DNA of 11,331 nucleotides, from the NCBI RefSeq assembly GCF_020216885.1, contig NZ_JAIWON010000126.1, positions 1-11,331 on the forward strand, given 5' to 3'. How positions within the stretch are numbered: the first letter of the stretch is position 1; each line of letters starts with the position of its first letter. Below the pieces are notes generated by a model. It was given only the letters and a program-made list of their open reading frames with translations. It searched no databases and was not told the DNA's origin. Below are positions 7,198 to 11,331 of this stretch, in pieces. The DNA comes from Zymomonas sp. GTDB lineage: Bacteria; Pseudomonadota; Alphaproteobacteria; Sphingomonadales; Sphingomonadaceae. A program made the position numbers and the translations under genes.

Positions 7198-8071
7198 TGC
7201 TACACTGATAGCAGCAAAATCCTTGCCCGTAGATGCTCTTGATCAAGCTCGGTCACTTCTGGCTGCAAAGGGCGGTAAAATCGGGGATCAGAAATGGCTG
7301 GCACCTGAAAAAGCGATTGATCTGTCTTTAGAAGATATCAGTCTGGCAGATGCACGGGCTGTTTTTTTTGATTCGATGCCGGGTATCGATGTTTTTGTGC
7401 AAAATGACGAGCATCGTCGCAAAAAATTGCTGATATCTGATATGGATTCAACCGCGATTGCTGATGAATGCATGGATGAGCTGGCTGATTATGCCGGTTT
7501 CAGAAAAGAATCCGAAGAAATCACGATCCGCGCAATGCGGGGAGAATTGAATTTTGACGAATCTCTGAAAGCCAGAACCAAACTTCTGGCGGGTTTGAAA
7601 ACATCTATTATTCAGGAATGCGTCCGCGATCGCATTCATTTAACCCCCGGAATCAAAACGCTTATTCAGACGATGAATGCCAATGGCGCCCATTGTTTTC
7701 TGGTTTCTGGCGGTTTTCTTGATTTTGCCGTGCCCGTTGCAAAAGAAATCGGTTTTGAAAAACCCTTTGCCAACACCTTGGAGGTCGAAGGCGATACATT
7801 GACGGGTCGGGTGCTTGATCCGATTTTAGGACCTGAAACCAAGAAAGAAATTTTGCAGGAAGAATGCCAGCGTTTTGGTATTAAATTAGAAGAAACCATC
7901 ACCTTGGGCGATGGCGCTAATGATATTCCGATGATTGAGGCAGCTGGCCTTGGCGTTGCTTATCATGCCAAACCACGCACAGTTTCTCATTCAGATGCCC
8001 ATATCAGCTATGGCGATATGACCGCGATCCTTTTTGCCCAAGGCTATACGCCCGATGAATGGGTAAAATAA
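7190..8071 (+). CDS. serB: phosphoserine phosphatase
   Basis: A 293-residue HAD-superfamily enzyme that removes phosphate from O-phosphoserine, the last step of serine synthesis. HAD motif I is DMDST (84-88, nucleophile D84 and acid/base D86), motif II is SGGF (173-176), and motif IV is GDGANDIPM (from 240, with D241 and D245). The cap region RGELNFDESLKARTKLL matches SerB. The 80-residue N-terminal part corresponds to the extra regulatory region found in longer SerB proteins. I chose ATG at 7190 because AGGAG (7177-7181) stands 8 bases upstream; the frame extends back to 7088, but those 34 codons lie opposite the miaA P-loop region. The promoter must lie within miaA. A strong terminator follows. 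Confidence 0.95.
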   Translation: MLIATLIAAKSLPVDALDQARSLLAAKGGKIGDQKWLAPEKAIDLSLEDISLADARAVFFDSMPGIDVFVQNDEHRRKKLLISDMDSTAIADECMDELADYAGFRKESEEITIRAMRGELNFDESLKARTKLLAGLKTSIIQECVRDRIHLTPGIKTLIQTMNANGAHCFLVSGGFLDFAVPVAKEIGFEKPFANTLEVEGDTLTGRVLDPILGPETKKEILQEECQRFGIKLEETITLGDGANDIPMIEAAGLGVAYHAKPRTVSHSDAHISYGDMTAILFAQGYTPDEWVK

Positions 8072-8096
8072 GACCTTTCCCTTTTCTAAAATTTCA

Positions 8097-8141
8097 GAGG
8101 TGGCTTTATTCCTGTTAAAGCCACCTTCTATTTTATCTTTT
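8097..8141 (+). terminator. serB intrinsic terminator
   Basis: A 12-bp stem, with one terminal G-T wobble, forms between GAGGTGGCTTTA (8097-8108) and TAAAGCCACCTT (8116-8127) around a 7-base loop. The tail TCTATTTTATCTTTTT is T-rich. It begins 25 bases after the serB stop. Confidence 0.88.
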
Positions 8142-8494
8142 TCTTTATTCTTTCTCGGCGTTTCTGATTAAAAATTTTTGTAAAGATAGCCAATATTTCC
8201 AATGAAATTCAGGTTAAAACACCTGTAAAGGACGGGTATTTTATTATCACTTTAATGATAACTATTGGCATCATCAAAATCATCAAGAATTAGTCAAAAT
8301 TGAAATGACAGTTATGCCTTTTACTCTAAAAGGGATGTGCTTTCCATCTTGGAAAAATGACGTATTTTTGTTAATCCACAATAAATAAAAAGGTAAACCA
8401 TCTTCAATAGGGTATCGGATACTATAAATTTATAGATGTTTATCCGATCATCTCTGGCGCTGGATTAAGATAACGAGGGGCAAGCACAAGTTTT
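8142..8494 (+). promoter_or_regulatory. palindrome-rich upstream region of the peroxidase gene
   Basis: No gene is seen in this stretch. It contains several inverted repeats: ATTTC-CAAT-GAAAT (8195-8208), CAGGT-TAAAAC-ACCTG (8210-8225), TTATCA-CTTTAA-TGATAA (8244-8261), TTTCCA-TCT-TGGAAA (8341-8355) and the nested pair at 8414-8448. TCATCAA is repeated directly at 8271 and 8280. Short repeats arise by chance in AT-rich DNA, but the density suggests operators for a regulated respiratory gene. I could not fix a -35/-10 pair, and no clear FNR-type TTGAT-N4-ATCAA box is present. Confidence 0.4.
8414..8448. repeat. nested palindrome upstream of the peroxidase gene
   Basis: ATCGGATA (8414-8421) and TATCCGAT (8441-8448) are perfect reverse complements, and between them lies the perfect 14-base palindrome CTATAAATTTATAG (8422-8435). 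The inner palindrome includes TATAAA, which resembles a -10 box. It lies 47 bases before the start codon, so it could be an operator over the promoter or a hairpin in the mRNA leader. Confidence 0.55.
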
Positions 8495-9940
8495 ATGAAT
8501 ATCAAGGCTTTATTCGGGTCTGCGGTCGTCTTGGCAGTGGTGGCCTATGGGGCAACGACCTCGTATCTGGTTCATTACGATCATGAAACAGCCCCCAAAC
8601 TTTCTTCGCTCTCCCCGACAAATAATAATCCGAAAGCTAAGGCTGCCTTTGATACGATTGCAGAAGCCCGCTGCGATTACTGTCATACCAAAGATGCTAA
8701 ACTGCCTTTTTATGCTAGCTTGCCCGTCGCAAAACAGCTGATGCAGCGTGATATCAAACGCGGGTTACAGCATTTCCAGATACAACCGGTTTTAAATGCC
8801 TTGGAAAAAGGCGAAGCGGTCGATGAGGAATCCTTGGCAAGAATGCAGTTCGTTGTTGAACATGACATGATGCCGCCGAAAATGTATCTTACCATGCATT
8901 GGCATGCTGCCCTTGGTGAAAAGGGCAAAAAGGCTATGCTGGAATGGATCAAAGAAAGCCGGATTAAAAACTATGATGCGGCTGGGCTTGTTGCGCCTCA
9001 GTTCCAGTCCGAACCGATACAGCCTATTCCAGCAGCTGACTTTTCTGACAAAGAAAAAATCGCCCTTGGGGAACGTCTGTTTTTTGACAAACAGCTTTCT
9101 GGCGATGGCACTTTGAATTGTGCCAGCTGTCACGGCCTGAACAAAGGTGGGGTGGATAATCTCGTCACCTCTACGGGTATCAAGGGACAAAAAGGCCCCA
9201 TTAACGCACCTACTGTTTACAATTCGGTTTATAACAAACTGCAATTCTGGGATGGTCGAGCAAAAGATTTACAGGAACAGGCGGCGGGGCCTGTCATGAA
9301 TCCTCTGGAAATGGGTTCCCATGATTGGGCAGAGGTTAGCAAGCGCGTTATGGCACAGCCGGGCTACAAAGAAGCCTTTATAAAGGTCTATGGCGGTCAG
9401 GCTAATCAGGAACGTATTACCAATGCAATCTCTGTTTATGAGGCAACTTTGGTAACGCCTGACAGTCGTTTTGACCAATATTTAAAAGGCCATGAAAACG
9501 CTATCAACGAACAGGAAAAACGCGGTTACGCGTTGTTTAAAGATCTAGGTTGTGCTTCTTGCCATGTTGGTAAAGCGATGGGTGGTCAAAGTTTTGAAGT
9601 CATGGGACTTGAAGGTGACTATTTCGGTAAAAGAGGTCACCCAACTGATGCTGATCAAGGCCGTTTCTCTCAAACGCATAATGCCCTTGATATGCATCGT
9701 TTCAATGTGCCAACATTACGGAATATTGAATTGACGGCACCTTATTTCCACGATGGCAGCGCCAAAACTTTGGAAGAAGCTGTTCGTGAAATGGTGCGCT
9801 ACCAGACACAGAAAGGTCAAATCCCTGAAAAGGATGTTCAGGATATTGTGGCCTTCTTGAAAACTCAAACGGGAAGCTATCGCGGCCATAATCTGGCAAC
9901 GATCACAGAAGAAGAAGCAGGCATATTGCCTTCTAAATAA
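8495..9940 (+). CDS. three-haem cytochrome c peroxidase (quinol peroxidase type)
   Basis: A 481-residue protein that should reduce hydrogen peroxide to water in the periplasm, using electrons from the respiratory chain. Residues 4-27 form an N-terminal membrane anchor or uncleaved signal. Three CxxCH haem c sites are seen: CDYCH (60-64) in an extra N-terminal haem-binding domain, then CASCH (209-213) and CASCH (353-357) in a MauG/CcpA-type di-haem core with WDGRAKDLQEQA, PLEMGS, FNVPTLRN and PYFHDG. Classical bacterial di-haem peroxidases are nearer 330-350 residues, so the layout fits E. coli YhjA, a tri-haem quinol peroxidase. From memory it corresponds to ZMO1136 of Z. mobilis. ATG 8495 is the only start; the GAGGGG at 8475-8480 is 14 bases away, unusually far. 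Monocistronic, between two terminators. Confidence 0.93.
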   Translation: MNIKALFGSAVVLAVVAYGATTSYLVHYDHETAPKLSSLSPTNNNPKAKAAFDTIAEARCDYCHTKDAKLPFYASLPVAKQLMQRDIKRGLQHFQIQPVLNALEKGEAVDEESLARMQFVVEHDMMPPKMYLTMHWHAALGEKGKKAMLEWIKESRIKNYDAAGLVAPQFQSEPIQPIPAADFSDKEKIALGERLFFDKQLSGDGTLNCASCHGLNKGGVDNLVTSTGIKGQKGPINAPTVYNSVYNKLQFWDGRAKDLQEQAAGPVMNPLEMGSHDWAEVSKRVMAQPGYKEAFIKVYGGQANQERITNAISVYEATLVTPDSRFDQYLKGHENAINEQEKRGYALFKDLGCASCHVGKAMGGQSFEVMGLEGDYFGKRGHPTDADQGRFSQTHNALDMHRFNVPTLRNIELTAPYFHDGSAKTLEEAVREMVRYQTQKGQIPEKDVQDIVAFLKTQTGSYRGHNLATITEEEAGILPSK

Positions 9941-9972
9941 TCATCATCCTGTTTTAAACCGAAGAAGAGATG

Positions 9973-10020
9973 CCTCTCTTTCAAAAGGACAAAATCCTAA
10001 TGAAAGAGGGGTATTTTTTT
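9973..10020 (+). terminator. peroxidase gene intrinsic terminator
   Basis: CCTCTCTTTCA (9973-9983) pairs with TGAAAGAGGGG (10001-10011), one wobble, and inside it AGGA (9986-9989) pairs with TCCT (9995-9998). The run TATTTTTTT (10012-10020) follows. It lies 32 bases after the stop and insulates the next gene. Confidence 0.92.
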
Positions 10021-10065
10021 AAAAATTAGCTGTTATCTGCGATCAGCTTCGCTTATTCCAATACT

Positions 10066-11331
10066 ATGTTAACTATATCGCAAGCAGAAGAACAGGCAGC
10101 CCGTTTGGTGGCTGCTGCATGTCAAGCCGGAGCCGACGCGGCTGATGTTGTTTTTGTCCAAGGACAATCCCAAGATATTTCCGTTCGCTTGGGACAACTG
10201 GAAGATGTGGGTCGCTCTGAAGGCGCAGAGATCGGTCTAAGATTGTTTATCGGACATCGTTCGGCCAGTGTTTCTTCTTCTGATTTTTCGAAAGAAGCCT
10301 TGGATGCCTTGGTTGAAAGAGCCGTTGCGATGGCACGTGAGGCACCCGAAGACCGCTGGGCAGGCTTGGCACCGAAAGAATTGCTGATGCAGGGCGCAGC
10401 GCCTGAAATCGAAAGCGATGATGGAAAGGATATTGCTTCAGCTGTCTTGCGAGAGCTGGCCTTAAAAGCGGAGGATGCTGCCCGTTCAGTAGACGGTATT
10501 ACGAATAGTGAAGGGGCTTCTGCCAGCGCAGGACGCACGATTTTTGCCCTAGCGACGAGTGATGGTTTTACTCGCGGTTCCAGTTCTTCAAGCTATGGCT
10601 GCTCTGCCTGTGTTATTGCAGGGCAAGGGGTTAATATGCAGCGTGATTATGATTTTCATGCTACCCGCCATTTTGAAGATTTAGACGCGGCTGAATTGAT
10701 TGGGAAAAGAGCGGCTGAACGGACAATTGCGCGTTTAAATCCAACGCGGATTGATAGCGGTCAAATGCCGATTATTTTTGACCCACGCGTCGGTAGCGGC
10801 TTCTTATCCTATTTAATTCAAGGCATCAGCGGCGGCGCTATCACGCGCAAGACCAGCTTTTTGTTAGACAGCCTTGGAAAGCCAGTTTTCAACGAAGATA
10901 TCACCATTAAAGAAGACCCTTGGCGGAAAAGAGGGATTGCTTCGCGCGCTTTTGATGGCGAAGGCCTACCAACAAAACCCAATAATATTATTGAAAAAGG
11001 CCGATTGAATGGCTGGTTGCTTGATTCGGCTGCCGCTCGTCAATTGAGCATGACCCCGACAGGTCACGCCAGAAGAGGCGTCGGGGGGCCTCCGTCAACA
11101 GGAACGGCTAACCTTTATCTGGAAGCTGGAAAGGTCACACCCGAAGAATTGATGTCAGATATCAAGCTGGGTATTTATGTGACCGAAATGATTGGCAGTG
11201 GCGTCAATATGATTACGGGTGATTACAGCCGTGGTGCCTCCGGCTTTATTATCCGCGATGGACAGTTAGCCGAGCCTGTCGCCGAAATTACAGTTGCCGG
11301 TAATTTAAAAGATATCTTTATGCAGATGGTG
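10066..11331 (+). CDS. pmbA: TldE/PmbA-type peptidase subunit (cut by window end)
   Basis: The frame is open for 422 codons to the window edge; full-length PmbA proteins have about 450 residues, so roughly the last 25-30 are missing. It matches TldE (PmbA): an N-terminal ISQAEEQAARLV helix, the central RKTSFLLDSLGKPVF (TldE-type RKSTFLLDSLGK), GWLLDSAAARQLSMTPTGHA, then GDYSRGASGFIIRDGQLAEP and EITVAGNLKDIF near the end. TldE pairs with TldD in a cytoplasmic metalloprotease that trims peptides such as microcin B17 and degrades the antitoxin CcdA; the metal site (HExxxH) belongs to TldD and is absent here, as expected. No tldD lies in the window. ATG at 10066 fits the family N-terminus, yet no Shine-Dalgarno is visible upstream. 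Confidence 0.92.
   Translation, partial: MLTISQAEEQAARLVAAACQAGADAADVVFVQGQSQDISVRLGQLEDVGRSEGAEIGLRLFIGHRSASVSSSDFSKEALDALVERAVAMAREAPEDRWAGLAPKELLMQGAAPEIESDDGKDIASAVLRELALKAEDAARSVDGITNSEGASASAGRTIFALATSDGFTRGSSSSSYGCSACVIAGQGVNMQRDYDFHATRHFEDLDAAELIGKRAAERTIARLNPTRIDSGQMPIIFDPRVGSGFLSYLIQGISGGAITRKTSFLLDSLGKPVFNEDITIKEDPWRKRGIASRAFDGEGLPTKPNNIIEKGRLNGWLLDSAAARQLSMTPTGHARRGVGGPPSTGTANLYLEAGKVTPEELMSDIKLGIYVTEMIGSGVNMITGDYSRGASGFIIRDGQLAEPVAEITVAGNLKDIFMQMV

Noticed and set aside
8271..8300. FNR/Anr-like box upstream of the peroxidase gene
   Set aside because: ATCAA and TTGA half-sites occur, but never as TTGAT-N4-ATCAA with correct spacing and orientation.
8792..9244. Open frame of 150 codons on the - strand
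   Set aside because: It is the antisense of the three-haem peroxidase gene and shows no family signature or ribosome binding site.
10122..10538. Ser/Ala-rich open frame of 138 codons on the - strand
   Set aside because: It lies opposite pmbA, whose frame is supported by strong family similarity; the Ser/Ala bias is what antisense of such codons produces.

Overview
The window is a chromosomal housekeeping stretch from an alphaproteobacterium. The zinc-free bL31 type, the order serB / miaA-ilvI-ilvH-ilvC, the moderate AT-richness and the three-haem peroxidase point to the Sphingomonadales. The gene set closely matches what I remember of Zymomonas mobilis, but that identification is recall and was not checked. 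I see no insertion sequence, phage gene, CRISPR array, rRNA or tRNA, and no cluster that looks like a new defence or biosynthetic system. The least explained parts are the non-coding stretches.

Left part (1-2014, + strand): rpmE (ribosomal protein bL31) follows a short structured leader and ends in a UUCG-loop terminator. A small VanZ-like membrane protein with a TTG start comes next. A 279-base gap then holds a good intrinsic terminator far from any stop codon, possibly the end of a small RNA. trxB (thioredoxin reductase) follows.

Middle (2015-7197): a 704-base stretch without a gene lies between the convergent trxB and ilvC and carries several inverted and direct repeats. On the - strand, transcribed from right to left, are miaA (tRNA dimethylallyltransferase), a 153-base leader with two hairpins, then ilvI, ilvH and ilvC, closed by a strong terminator. 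IlvI/IlvH (acetohydroxyacid synthase) and IlvC (ketol-acid reductoisomerase) carry out the first two shared steps of valine, leucine and isoleucine synthesis.

Right part (7190-11331, + strand): serB (phosphoserine phosphatase) starts head-to-head with miaA, the two coding regions sharing 8 bases. It ends in a strong terminator. A palindrome-rich 360-base upstream region leads into a membrane-anchored, three-haem cytochrome c peroxidase of the quinol-peroxidase type, which has its own strong terminator. The last gene is a pmbA (tldE) homologue cut off by the window end.
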